From Notolepis coatsorum (Eukaryota > Chordata > Actinopteri > Aulopiformes > Paralepididae): 64,000 nucleotides of DNA. Every line of letters starts with the position of its first letter. Position 1 is the first letter of the stretch. Under the pieces are notes generated by a model. The model had not been told where the DNA came from. It worked only from the letters and a program-made list of their open reading frames with translations, and made no database searches. The position numbers and the translations under genes are program-made. Positions 11,012 to 21,522 of this stretch are shown one piece after another. Location: positions 116,533,127 to 116,597,126 of the forward strand of contig OZ020594.1 in NCBI GenBank assembly GCA_963971535.1, written 5' to 3'.

Positions 11012-11082
11012 TCCCATAGCAGGAGTCGAACCCGCGCCTCCCTGTTGAAACCAGGGCATCCTTACTGCTAGACCATATGGGA
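11012..11082 (-). tRNA. tRNA-Glu (anticodon UUC)
   Basis: The minus strand folds as a canonical 71-nt tRNA. Acceptor arms TCCCATA / TATGGGA pair fully. The D-arm carries a good A box (TGGTCTAGCAG). The anticodon stem CCCTG/CAGGG encloses loop GTTTCAA with anticodon TTC. The T arm GCGGG-TTCGACT-CCTGC carries the B box GGTTCGACTCC. A TTTT pol III terminator lies about 10 nt downstream (10998-11001). The identity matches vertebrate tRNA-Glu. There is no CCA in the DNA, as expected for a eukaryotic gene. It could be a functional gene or a tRNA-derived retrocopy, since a LINE 3' fragment follows directly. Confidence 0.82.
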
Positions 11083-12164
11083 TTTGCATGTGGTAGTATA
11101 CTGTACAGAACCTGTATACACTCCGACAGGGCTCCGGGGTCGGATATTTATCTTTCTGTACACGTTTTTAACGTAAAATATATTAGTAGAACTCTTTTTA
11201 CATCATTCTACATAAGACTTGTAGATACATAAGAACATCTTATAGAACATAAGACATGTTTTGATATTATAAATGAAATGCCTCATTGTTTTAAGGTGCT
11301 TCATACAAAATATAATCGATCCACTATACCCCTGGATTCACTATACAGTGAATCAGTCCAGATATTATACATTATTTTTACACAAACAGCATATTTATTG
11401 TGTAAATGAAGCAAATCTTTCATGTAGAAATAAGACATGTCGACAATAGACCTATCAGCCAGGCCATCACTGAAACAATATGAATTGTTTTTGCTACACA
11501 ATACATTTCACTGAGTAAATTTGACTCAAACAGAGTACATTTGGATAATTGAATGTGAATAATACATTCCTATCTCTGACTTCACAAGTCTGTCCAGGGT
11601 TACTGATAAATGACCCCGTCCTGGATACATTCCTATCTGTGAACACTATAATCACGGTAAAACCTAACATTGCATTATTTTCATGGTTATAATGTATAAA
11701 ATACATCTTTGTTTTAAGATGTTTCATGCTAAATAGTTCTTAAAATTAATTTCCTTCAATCATCGGGACAAGGAGCACACAACCTCCGCCGGTAATACAG
11801 TGCATTTAGCTTTTTTTTCTGCAAAATTATTATGAATTATAATATTGTATCAACAACTTTCATACATGTTAGCCATACTATACACGAACTATGGTGAGTG
11901 AGTTACATTTTTGTTTGCCTTAGAATTATCATCTTTGAGCTGTTTGAATATCTCCTATCGTGTGTAGGATTTAATGCATATCGAAATATTGAGAGCATAA
12001 AACTCAGGGGGGCTAAAAAAAACTAGATGCTGTTCTGCAAAGTCCTTCATAAATGTGCTATTTGTATACCTTAGAACAGGTTAAAGAAAATACATTTGGG
12101 GCTTGAGCGTACTAAACTTCTGTAAACAGGTAAAAAAAACTAGGTTGATATGTCTGTTTTTAAG
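11083..12164. other. Non-coding, AT-rich; a MITE fragment near 11510
   Basis: There is no gene. At 11513-11555 a piece (gagtaaatttgactcaaac and agagtacatttg) matches the palindromic MITE at 42670-42804. An imperfect direct repeat, cattcctatctctgac / cattcctatctgtgaa, lies at 11566 and 11629. Confidence 0.4.
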
Positions 12165-13060
12165 TGTATCGGTCAGTTTCATGGTTTGATATGTTTATAA
12201 TTTATGTGTATCAATGACCCTCAACCAATAAACAACAAATTCAGAATTCAATAGGATTATGTGATATCATGTTCTTTACATTTACCATAGTTTCTGCTAA
12301 ATATCCTGCAATATGTTTTTACATTTAGCAAACATATAAATACACACTGTCTATAGTAGATACAAAAAATATTTTGTAATACACTGTTTAGAACAATGCT
12401 GTTTGCAAATAGTCTATTTTACTTATGTAGCACATTAGAGTTGCATTCTTGCATGACAATTGGTATACTTTTTTACCAGGTAGTCATTTGAGATCATGGA
12501 CCCTTTTTTCCCCCGAGCTAGATCTGGTACAAATGACTGATAAAACATAAACAAACACCTAATAATACACAATAAGCAGATTAATAAAAAATTAAGATCA
12601 CTGTAATTACAACATCAAACTGCTTGTCTTACAAAGTAGGGATGTGTCATGGGGGTGATATATGTCAACCCTTGACTAAAATAGCATTATCCTTCTGACT
12701 ATTGATTCAATCTAGTAAAAATCGACCTGTTTCATGATTTTAGATGTCTATTTTAAATGTATCATTGACATTAAACAAAAAATTCAGAATTCAATAGGAT
12801 TATGTGTTATCACGTAACGAGCAATAACACTATACAACAAACATCAAACTGCTTGTCTTACAAAAGTAGGGATGTGTCATGGGGGTGATATATGTCAACC
12901 CTTGACTAAAATAGCATTATCCTTCTGACTATTGATTAAATCTAGTAAAAATCGGTCAGTTTCATGGTTTTAGATGTTTATAATTTATGTGTATCATTGA
13001 CCCTCAGCCAATAAACAAAAAATTCAGAATTCAATAGGATTATGTGTTATCATATGCAAA
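12165..13060. repeat. Tandem repeat of about 230 bp, two full units plus a partial
   Basis: The unit containing 'aacatcaaactgcttgtctt' and ending 'aggattatgtgttatca' occurs at about 12610-12815 and 12838-13053. A partial copy of its second half lies at 12168-12273. Units differ by scattered changes. No coding potential. Confidence 0.75.
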
Positions 13061-13184
13061 TATTATGGCTGAATTACTCGTGTGTACCACAATATAGTTC
13101 CAATTCTTTCACGAAAGTTGTTTACCAAGTAGTCATTTGAGATCATCGACCCCTCTTTTAGCTAGACGTGGCTCTAATTGACTG

Positions 13185-13460
13185 CAACAACAAAAGACAA
13201 CGTCCTTCCCCGCCATGCTCAAGTTGCCGAGGACGCCGTAACTCGTCTTTGATATCAATATTTCAAAAATCTGTGATCGGATTCATATTTCCCATCCGCT
13301 GGCCTGAGACCCACCAAAAAGCCCCACTGAACCCTCTAGCGGTTCAAGAGCGCCATCTGGTGGCCGATCGGCGCAAACGCCAAAGAGGAAGTTACTTGGA
13401 CGATGTGCTGTTCTCCCATATTACTTCCGGGCACTCGGTATGGGTTGCGGCACTCTAGCT
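13185..13460. mobile_element. Second piggyBac-like fragment, inverted relative to 9002-9256
   Basis: 13193-13395 is an inverted match to 9035-9225. Shared blocks include 'gatatcaatatttcaaaaat' on this strand and the run around 'ggtggccgatcggcgcaaac'. The TTAA end itself is missing. It is a relic of the same non-autonomous family. Confidence 0.5.
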
Positions 13461-13906
13461 TGTCACAATACATAGCGATCCGTTGCCAATAACTCGATAA
13501 ACAACATGATTTGGACGTATATACTATTATACAAGCTGGAAATGGACTCAATATTTCTACATCCCATAATAGGAAAATGTCTGTTCCACGCTCATCACCC
13601 AACGGCGCGAGGAAGATACGGTAAGATTCAGCGTTATTTTTCAATGTCTCCTATACTAACTGATCTGATGAACATATGACCCACACTAGATGAATGGTAT
13701 AATGTTGCCCACGGAATTATAAACGCCCCCTCACCCATCCGGTCGACATCAGATGACGTGTAGTAACTTCTAGAACCATGTCTAGTTGGATTTTTTTATA
13801 TCGCGCCGATTGCCATCAAACTGTATTTCATCATCAATATAATGCATTTGGGGCTATAGATCACGTTCTGGAGAAAGCTGCAGAAAGAGATGAAAACATA
13901 CTTATA
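13461..13906. other. Unassigned, possibly continuing the piggyBac-like relic
   Basis: No gene is visible. Phrases such as 'ggacgtatatactattata' are reminiscent of the relic at 43440-43982, but I could not align them firmly. Confidence 0.3.
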
Positions 13907-13914
13907 CATTAGAC

Positions 13915-14753
13915 CAGTGTTTCTCAACTGGTGGGTCGCAACCCCATTTTTAGTGGGTCGCGGATGTGTGGTCCAGCTGAAGACAAAGCAGAGGAACAGA
14001 TTAGACATTGAGCATGACCTCAGAGTTGCTTTGTCTACCATCACCCCAGACTTTGAGACTCTTGTCAGGAGCAAACAACATCTGCAGTTATCCCATTAGT
14101 TCCCTGGGATGTTAAGCTAAGAAGTCTGCTAAGAAGCATATATTATTTATTATTATTATTATTATTATTATTTTATTGTGTTTTTAGCCCTAGTTGCACT
14201 TTTGTTGCAACCCCAGTTATCCCATTAGTTCCCCCAAACTTAGGTCTGTTATGTTAAGCTAAGAAATCGCTAAGAAGCATATTATTTATTATAATTTTAT
14301 TTCATTGGGTTTTTAGCCCTAGTTGCACTTTTGTTGCAACCCCAGTTATCCTATTAGTTCCCCCAAACTTAGGTATGTTATGTTAAGCTAAGAAGTCTGC
14401 TAAGAAGCATAATTATTTATTATTATTATTATTATTTTATTTCATTGGGTTTTTAGCCCTAGTTGCACTTTTGTTGCAACCCCAGTTATCCCATTAGTTC
14501 CCCCAAACTTAGGTCTGTTATGTTAAGCTAAGAAATCTGCTAAGAAGCATATATTATTTATTATTATTTTATTTCATTGGGTTTTTAGCCATAGTTTTTG
14601 TGTTTATTTCATGTTTTTAACAGTGTATGAAAGATTGCGTATTACTGCAAAAAAGAAAATTGAAATAAATCATAGTGGTTAAAAGATTTGGGTCGCGACT
14701 TAATGACTAAGGAAAATGTTGGGTCCCAAGGCTAGACCAGTTGAGAACCACTG
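13915..14753 (+). mobile_element. Non-autonomous hAT element with perfect 8-bp TSD
   Basis: Terminal inverted repeats CAGTGTTTCTCAACTGGT... and ...CCAGTTGAGAACCACTG are flanked by the identical 8-bp duplication CATTAGAC (13907-13914 and 14754-14761). This is diagnostic of hAT transposition. The body is 839 bp. It holds the extreme C-terminus of the transposase and then about 3.5 copies of a 125-140 bp tandem repeat whose unit starts 'cagttatcccattagttcc'. It cannot move without a transposase in trans. Confidence 0.92.
13979..14099 (+). pseudogene. hAT transposase C-terminal remnant
   Basis: Plus-strand reading gives KTKQRNRLDIEHDLRVALS followed by TITPDFETLVRSKQHLQLSH and a stop. RLDIEHDLRVALS...P...LV..KQ is the conserved tail after the dimerisation domain of ZBED5/SCAND3-like hAT transposases. 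All upstream domains (BED finger, RNase H-like core) are deleted. The downstream tandem repeat unit begins with this very coding end (cagttatcccattag). Confidence 0.75.
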
Positions 14754-14761
14754 CATTAGAC

Positions 14762-15145
14762 CATACTTTAGTATGAATATGTGAATGAAAAAGTTTAACG
14801 TTGCTTCACCCTGAACAATACATATAAGACATTGAATGGGCCCTAATAATGGCAATTTAGCAATAGAATTAAAAAAGTTATAGCCCTGCAAAGAAGGGGT
14901 ACTTCTCCATAGACAAATAGAGCTGGCAACCTATGGTATATCATGAATTTAGCCTTAGGCAATCAATTTTCTGAACATTACATTTGAGGTATCGCAAACT
15001 ATATTGAATGAGTTTTTCAGGGTAAAAAATAGGATGGAAGTTATTGATCTGCAGGAGGTTGGTATGGGAGAGATGGTCAGGTCATAAATATAAAATATAA
15101 CACCACGTTATGCAATGATGCAGGGACATTAGCCCTTCTCATTCT
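14762..15145. other. No recognised feature
   Basis: AT-rich DNA between the hAT element and the TTAA MITE. No ORF or repeat stood out. Confidence 0.4.
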
Positions 15146-15149
15146 TTAA

Positions 15150-16211
15150 GGCGAGACACTGCAGGTGAATAGTCAAATATACTTTTTTTGTTGATTTTGA
15201 GATTTTGTTATATTTTGCTTCCTAAACATGTCTTCTATGAAACTAGTGACAATAAAAACGTCAATAACACACATTTAGTTGTTTATTTTACATCATTTTG
15301 CCTTATTGCATCCATAAATGTGCACATATTTAATGGGGAAGTGCCTCATTTGCATATATAAACATACATTTCAGAAAACTTGCAATATATTTTTTCTTAG
15401 TTTATATGTACATAACAAATTGGGAAAGTTTCATAGTGATATCTATTCAAATATTTTTTGCCTATTAGGGGGTACTACACTGTACTACACTGTTTGTAGC
15501 CTGTGTGTAGTTCTGTTCAGTTCAATAACATCATTATTATTATTATTCAGTTATCAGGCATGTGTTTAGGTTGTCTATTACTAATGGTTTGATTAGGTAT
15601 TGTGTTTGTAAATATCTGTTTAAAAAAAAAAGTATGGCATTTTACAATACAGAACTTTGAAGGCGTTTTCCCGAAAATGAGTTTTAAGAGTTTTTCCTCA
15701 TACTCTGAGCCAGAAATCTCCACTTCAGTAGCACTCACATACACCAAACCTTCCAGTTCTATTCATATCTATGTTCTGAAGGTATTTACAGAAGGGTTTG
15801 TTGATATCGCATTCATACCCTGATTTATATCACATTTTATTCCTAAAAACATGGCGAAATATGGAATTTTACCATAAAAATTTACTGAATGGAGTATTTT
15901 CTGATTTATGGAGTGATAAAAAGAGATATCCAAAATCCCCTCTGTAATAACCTTTGGCTCTAATATGTCAACAAAATGAAACTATAATTTTGAAAATGGC
16001 TTTATCCAATGTTCAGATTTCTGTCCTGGAATTATATGCAAATTAGTGCATATTTAAGTAGATCATGCCTCATTTGCATATTTAAACATACAATTTCAGA
16101 AAACTTGTAATACAAAAAAGTATTGTCTTAATATAAGTAATCAACTGGGGAAGTTTCATTGTGATATCTATTAGTTAATTTTTTTACCCTATTCACCTGC
16201 AGTGTCTCCCC
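15150..16211 (+). mobile_element. TTAA-flanked MITE, about 1.06 kb
   Basis: Inverted termini GGCGAGACACTGCAGGTGAA (left) and its near-complement ending CAGTGTCTCCCC (right) are each abutted by TTAA (15146-15149 and 16212-16215). The first half contains a block (15338-15470: 'gcctcatttgcatatataaa', 'tttcatagtgatatctatt') repeated before the right end (16045-16190), so the element contains an internal direct duplication. No transposase is present. TTAA target choice suggests mobilisation by a piggyBac-type enzyme, but the termini are not typical. Family unknown. Confidence 0.75.
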
Positions 16212-16215
16212 TTAA

Positions 16216-17960
16216 ATCCCCTTAATTTGGAACTTTAAAATCAGATAGGGTGGTGAATGGTCTCTACAGTTTCACTGTTTTTGAAAGTCCATTACAGACA
16301 TAGCTATCACAGAAGGTCTAGCTAGCATAGAACGCCTTTTACCCAAACTCTGTCCTAATTTTCAGTGGTGCTGTGACATAAATGGGGGTTAGATGTGTTG
16401 GTACGGTTTGAACCGTGCTAAAAAGGGGAAGTTGACCTAAAAATGTAGGCCTAGCATTGATACAGTAGATGGACATTCAGGCCTTGAGGTGATCTATATC
16501 CATAAAATAAGTCTTAATTAAAGACAGATGAAATACCCTATTGAAACATTTAAAGCAGCTTGGACAGACACATATTTTCTGGACTGTTTTCACAAACACT
16601 GGTGTATTTGTAATCTGCTATGTCCTAAATGTCTGGATGTAGCATTGCTGTCTATCAGTATGCCATATAGGCCCTGATTAATTGAAAATGGGGGACTCTG
16701 ATGTAAACAAGACAAAAGTCTTTCTCTGATCTGTTACCTCTTAACCTTGTCAAAGACTCATTTTCCAGTCAACATTGTATTAGTTTTACGAAATAAAAAA
16801 TAATAACTACAACTTCTCTCTGTAAGCACCGTGTCCCAATTGTCAGCAGACAGACACCCTAGCCCTGGACATCTTCAGACCCCGGTCTGACTCAATCTAG
16901 TAAATTAGTTCCTTCCCCTTTTAAAAACATCTCATATAATATCTTGAATTTCCTTCAAATGTCATCTGGTCTTGGAACAAGTCAAATAATCTGAAATTAA
17001 TAAATAATCTGCATGTTCTCATGAACCTACTTTGTGTTTTATTGCTACACGATAACAATTCTAATGATTTTATGCTACATTCATAAACGTTAACCCCTAG
17101 CCCCCTAACTCAGATATATATGTTGTGTGAATTAAATGGATGGAATTGAATGTCCATTGTACATGTGCCCATATAGGTTAGAATAATAGAACGTTTTATT
17201 AACCATAGCCTTTGTGAGTAGGCGTGAGGTAACAGTGGATTTGGGATCTGATCCGTTAATTCTAGTACCTGTTTTAAATTGTGTTCATGTGACCCCTTCC
17301 ATTGTGTGAACTAAAAAATATGCTATGAGTATAATGTTCTACACTAACTTTCATGTTACAAAGATATAAACCATTTGTATTTGAATGTTGCCTGTAAATG
17401 TGACTATAATGTTCTACAGTTTTACTCTGAGTTTGCATGTTCCATAAACTTCACGCCCCCATGGGGGGTGTTTTAGCACCTAACAAGGCCCCTGTTCACA
17501 CCTCTCATACACACAGATCCTCAAAGACACACAGACCCAACATAGACAGATATTTTCAGCACAGCTCTTTCAGCTATCACTAGTGTAATATAACTTTTAT
17601 AATTAATGTGAATAATAATACAAAATATGTAATGCAACCTTTTTAAAAGAATCTATTTTAAATAAAACGCTTCACCGAAATCTAATTACTATGACACCTT
17701 GGATGGTTGTAATCAGCCCCCCACCCTTGAGAGGCAACCATCTAGGAGAACTTAGCCTCCAAGCATATGACTTAAACACTAGCCCTGTCCCCCGTTGGGA
17801 ATACACCATGCTGTAACACCCATATATTTTATCTACACTTATATTTTCCGAACACAAGTGTCTAAAGATTGTGATATTCTACACTTTATAGACACACTGT
17901 ATTTTCCTTAAAAAAAAACAATCCTCCACACACACACACACACAGACACACACACACACA
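16216..17960. other. Non-coding DNA with a LINE 3'-UTR fragment at 16573-16740
   Basis: 16573-16740 matches the 3' untranslated part of the CR1-like LINE family at 26120-26290 (shared 'attgaaaatgggggac' and 'tgtaaacaagac'). The rest has no gene. A CA-rich stretch ends the block (17930-17960). Confidence 0.55.
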
Positions 17961-17965
17961 AACAC

Positions 17966-17971
17966 TACATA

Positions 17972-18002
<31 letters not shown>

Positions 18003-18120
18003 CATACATACATACATACATACATACATACATACATACATACATACATACATACATACATACATACATACATACATACATACATACATACATACATACA
18101 TACATACATACATACATACA
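17966..18120 (+). repeat. (TACA)n microsatellite, left part
   Basis: A near-perfect tetranucleotide run of about 38 units. It was split by insertion of the LTR element at 18121, whose 5-bp duplication ATACA is taken from this run. Long Tyr/Met/Cys/Val 'proteins' in this run are artefacts. Confidence 0.97.
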
Positions 18121-18542
18121 TGTGACGACCCTCCCCCACACTGTGTAGCCTTCCTCTGCTCTGGCTGGCAGAGCAGAGCTGGGGAAGGCTCGTCAACTAA
18201 TTGGTGCACACCTGGGCCGGTGTGTCCCAGCAGGATATCAGAGAGAGGCTGCCTCTGATCTCTGGCGAACTCCCCAGTTGTTTTTGGTTCTTTGTTTGTC
18301 TGGTTGCTGTCTGTTGTTTATTTGGTTCTTTGGTCATTTGGCTGTTACTTTTGGTTCATTCGTTTTGGTTGCTTTTCTTTGCTTTTACACCTACACATTC
18401 ATGCTGCACATACACTCATCCACACACTGCTGACACACTGATACTCATATATATTGGCTGACTGATAATAAATTATTTGTTATTTCTTAAATTGTGCCTG
18501 TGTCTCCCTATTCTTGTTGCGAGCTTGAGCCAGTTCGTAACA
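18121..18542 (+). repeat. 5' LTR of the gag-only element
   Basis: It starts TGTGACGACC and ends GTAACA. A polyadenylation signal (AATAAA in 'gataataaatt') lies near 18466-18472 and a GT-rich stretch follows, as expected near R/U5. Confidence 0.93.
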
Positions 18543-18543
18543 A

Positions 18544-18555
18544 GTGGGGGCTCGT
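18544..18555 (+). other. Primer binding site, tRNA-Pro type
   Basis: TGGGGGCTCGTC starts two bases after the LTR. It matches the 3' end complement of tRNA-Pro over 12 bases, the primer known for murine leukaemia-type retroviruses and several fish gypsy elements. Confidence 0.8.
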
Positions 18556-19211
18556 CAAAAAAGAATACATCCGGTATTATAAAAGAAAAACTATTTGGAC
18601 CCTAGAATTGTTTGTAAGAATTTTTTTTTCGGCATGTTCATATTTTTCACTCCCTACATTGGGCCCTAGTGGGAGTGATCTAGGGTGGACTGGTTGCCAG
18701 TGTGGTGAGTAACCTGGAAACTATTTGTTTGCTGAAATTAATTGAATATGTCTTGGATTGGGGGAGATTCAGGTGCAAATTGGAAATGTTGAATGTTAAT
18801 TTGGTTATTTTCTTCAAATTGACCTTTAGTTTTGCAGTTTTGTGATGGCTGGCAGTGTGGTGAATCCTCTCCTCTGTGGACATGCAGCGTGTGGTGAGTA
18901 TGACTTTTTGAGTGCTATTTAATCTGTTTAAAAGTGGTAGTGAGTAGCCCTGGTTAGGTAGGCGCCGAATGCACTAAATTTATTATTTTTCCTTTTTTGT
19001 TTTGAACTGGAGTCTGTAAGGTGGAGACTTCGGTCTCTGTCGAGGGTAAAGAAAGAAGACGGTTAGGTTTAGATTAGTGATATTGGTAGGGAACCAGGGT
19101 TGCTCAAAAATACAAATATCATTGTATATGGTTAGGGATTGGCACTCGGAAAGTCTTGCTCACCATGTTTTCTGTTTGTTTTCTATATAAGTAGTGATTA
19201 GTGCTTTAGAT
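18556..19211 (+). other. 5' leader of the gag-only element
   Basis: Non-coding leader of about 650 bp between the primer site and the gag ATG. It contains two GGTGAGTA-type sequences (near 18702 and 18893) that resemble splice donors within a repeated 'ggttgccagtgtggtgagta' context, perhaps marking a packaging or splicing region. Confidence 0.5.
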
Positions 19212-21236
19212 ATGGCGTCCATTGTAAAAGACTTTATACACACTCCTTCAATCGAGTTATTGAACCAGTGTACAAGGGAACACCTGCACAAAATTGCTGA
19301 GCACTTTGAGATTGAGGTGACTGATAAACGTTTGAAGGAAGATGTGAGAGTATTGTTGAGAGACACATTGGTGGGGAGGGAGATTTTGATTGATATAGAT
19401 AAACCTGTCATTTCACCTACAGTGACCCCTGTAGCTTTGACCTTTGAACAGCAAAAGGAGTTGTTAACTCTTAAATTGGAACATGAGCGAAGGAGTATGG
19501 AACATGAGGAAAGAATGGAAAGAATTAAAGCGGATTCTTTCCAATCACAATTAGAGATGGAAACCATTAAATTGAAGCAGATAATTGAGGGGAAAATGTC
19601 CTCCGGGGTCACTGGTCAGGAGGAAAGTACATTTAATGTGGGATCTAACCGGCAACTGCTTCCCCAGTTCACAGAAAAGGATCCGGACCTGTTTTTTTCT
19701 TTGTTTGAGCGGGTGGCAAGTGCACGAAAGTGGTCTGATGAGGAGTGCACTTTGTTGTTGCAGTGTGTCCTCACAGGAAAAGCACAAGCGGCCTATGCTT
19801 CTTTGACTGTAGCAGACAGTAAGATCTATGCGACAGTTAAAGCTATAGTGTTGCGTGCATATGAGTTGGTCCCCGAAGCATATCGGCAACGTTTTAGAAA
19901 TTGGGAAAAAAGGGAGCACCAGACTCATGTTGATTTTGTCCGTGATCTGGTAGTACAGTTTACTCGATGGTGTTCTGCGTCAGATGTTGGAACTTTTCAG
20001 GAACTGTCAGATTTAGTAGTACTAGAGCAAATAAAAAACCGTGTGCCATATAGTATTGCTACTTACTTAAACGAACGAAAAGTTAAAACTCCGCAAGAAG
20101 CAGCAATGTTGGCTGATGAATTTAGTCTAATTCATAAACGTACATTTGCCGAAGCAGGTAGTAGTGTGCAGCAGAATAGATTTTCTCCACGCACAGACAG
20201 ACGTTTTGGGTCAAACGTGGAATCGGCTTATTCTAGGCCTAATAATGGTTCTGGGAAGGAGAGTGACGATAGTACCAATTGTCATTACTGTCGGCGTGAA
20301 GGGCATTGGAAGAATGAGTGCCCTAGTCGCAGAGCAGAGGCGGAATTCTCAAATGAAAATGGCCAGGTGAGACCTGTCGCGTTGGCTGCACCTGCTCGTA
20401 TTGGTAGCAAGGCTGATGCCATTGATGCAGTTAGGTGGCATACAAGACCTGCAACAGTAACAGCTACAATATCAGACATTGAAAGCGGTTATTCTCCTTA
20501 TATTACGGAGGGTCATGTTTCATTGGTGGGAAGTGATTCCTTTGTACCGGTTAAAATCCTGCGAGATACCGGTGCGTTGGATTCATTTATTGTGGGATCG
20601 GCATTGCCTTTTTCACCCAGATCATATACAGGTCGTGATGTACGGGTTTGTGGGATGGGGTTACAAGTGGTGTCTGCTCCCCTTCATAACCTCATGTTCT
20701 CCTCAGATCTGGTACAGGGGGTGGTGTCCATGGGAGTTCGGCCCTCGTTGCCTGTTGAAGGAGTGGCAGTGATTTTAGGTAATGACTTGGTTGGTAAGCG
20801 TGACGTGCCACCTTCATTAGTAGGTACTTCGGCACAGCTGGTGGGAGAGCCACATATGAATGAGTGTAACCCAGACGTGTTGCCAGCCTGTGCAGTACCA
20901 CGAGAGAGTGTTACTTTTCCTGTGCCCGCTGTCCCGTTGTCTGTTTCCCTCAGCCACAACCAGGAAGTATCCGCCCTCAAGACCTCCCTCAGCCAATCAG
21001 AGGGCAAGCTGACTGAGCTGCAAGGACAGCTGGTTAACCTGCAGAAGGATGTGAAAACGGAGATTGATCGTCTCCAGCAGCAGCAAGCTGTTGTTGACCA
21101 GGCTCAGGCAGGAGGTGGCAGAGAGGAGCAGCTCAGACAACAGATGACTGAGGGAAAAGGGGAGAATGGAGTGAATATGGGGGGAGAGGAAGAGGAAAAC
21201 ATATATAAAAATCCTAATTTTCACCCATGTGTTTAA
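19212..21236 (+). CDS. Gag-protease protein with C-terminal coiled coil
   Basis: An ORF of about 674 residues from the ATG at 19212 (MASIVKDF). Residues about 20-60 look like a SAP-type helix pair. About 80-140 is a charged coiled coil. About 155-295 is a SCAN/Gag-like helical domain (FTEKDPDLFFSLFERVA ... ALADEF region). A CCHC knuckle, CHYCRREGHWKNEC, lies near 357. An aspartic protease-like stretch has the motif RDTGALDSF near 453 and ILGNDLVG near 525. After PACAVPRES, where gypsy polyproteins run on into reverse transcriptase, the protein changes to a heptad-rich segment (VSALKTSLSQSEGKLTELQ ...) of about 70 residues and an acidic end. Origin of that segment unknown. Confidence 0.88.
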   Translation: MASIVKDFIHTPSIELLNQCTREHLHKIAEHFEIEVTDKRLKEDVRVLLRDTLVGREILIDIDKPVISPTVTPVALTFEQQKELLTLKLEHERRSMEHEERMERIKADSFQSQLEMETIKLKQIIEGKMSSGVTGQEESTFNVGSNRQLLPQFTEKDPDLFFSLFERVASARKWSDEECTLLLQCVLTGKAQAAYASLTVADSKIYATVKAIVLRAYELVPEAYRQRFRNWEKREHQTHVDFVRDLVVQFTRWCSASDVGTFQELSDLVVLEQIKNRVPYSIATYLNERKVKTPQEAAMLADEFSLIHKRTFAEAGSSVQQNRFSPRTDRRFGSNVESAYSRPNNGSGKESDDSTNCHYCRREGHWKNECPSRRAEAEFSNENGQVRPVALAAPARIGSKADAIDAVRWHTRPATVTATISDIESGYSPYITEGHVSLVGSDSFVPVKILRDTGALDSFIVGSALPFSPRSYTGRDVRVCGMGLQVVSAPLHNLMFSSDLVQGVVSMGVRPSLPVEGVAVILGNDLVGKRDVPPSLVGTSAQLVGEPHMNECNPDVLPACAVPRESVTFPVPAVPLSVSLSHNQEVSALKTSLSQSEGKLTELQGQLVNLQKDVKTEIDRLQQQQAVVDQAQAGGGREEQLRQQMTEGKGENGVNMGGEEEENIYKNPNFHPCV

Positions 21237-21274
21237 ATATGTCTGTCTGCCCATTCCGGTTACTAACCCTTTTC

Positions 21275-21376
21275 TCTTAAAAGGCTTCTCTGGCGCACCG
21301 GAGTTGCTGAGGCTGGGGCTCCCTCTACTCTTAAAAGGCTTCTCTGGCGCACCGGAGTTGCTGAGGCTGGGGTGGT
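21275..21376 (+). repeat. Two-copy 54-bp repeat in the element's 3' region
   Basis: The block starting 'tcttaaaaggcttctctggc' occurs at 21275 and again at 21329, nearly identical, between the ORF and the polypurine tract. Confidence 0.85.
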
Positions 21377-21510
21377 GTGGCTGGATGGGGAGTTGGCGGG
21401 CATGTCTATGCGACCCATGTTCAGCTGTCACTTTTTTGGAGGACATGTAATTTTTATTAGAGTGTAATACGGTGTCTGGGTTGAAAACAGTGACCCTAGG
21501 GTCCCTGTCT

Positions 21511-21522
21511 TATGGGGGGAGG
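21511..21522 (+). other. Polypurine tract of the gag-only element
   Basis: ATGGGGGGAGG lies immediately before the 3' LTR start at 21523, the standard position. Confidence 0.75.

Noticed and set aside
17972-18209. Long Met-Tyr-Val-Cys ORFs in the tetranucleotide run (also 21818-22120)
   Set aside because: Pure translation of a microsatellite.
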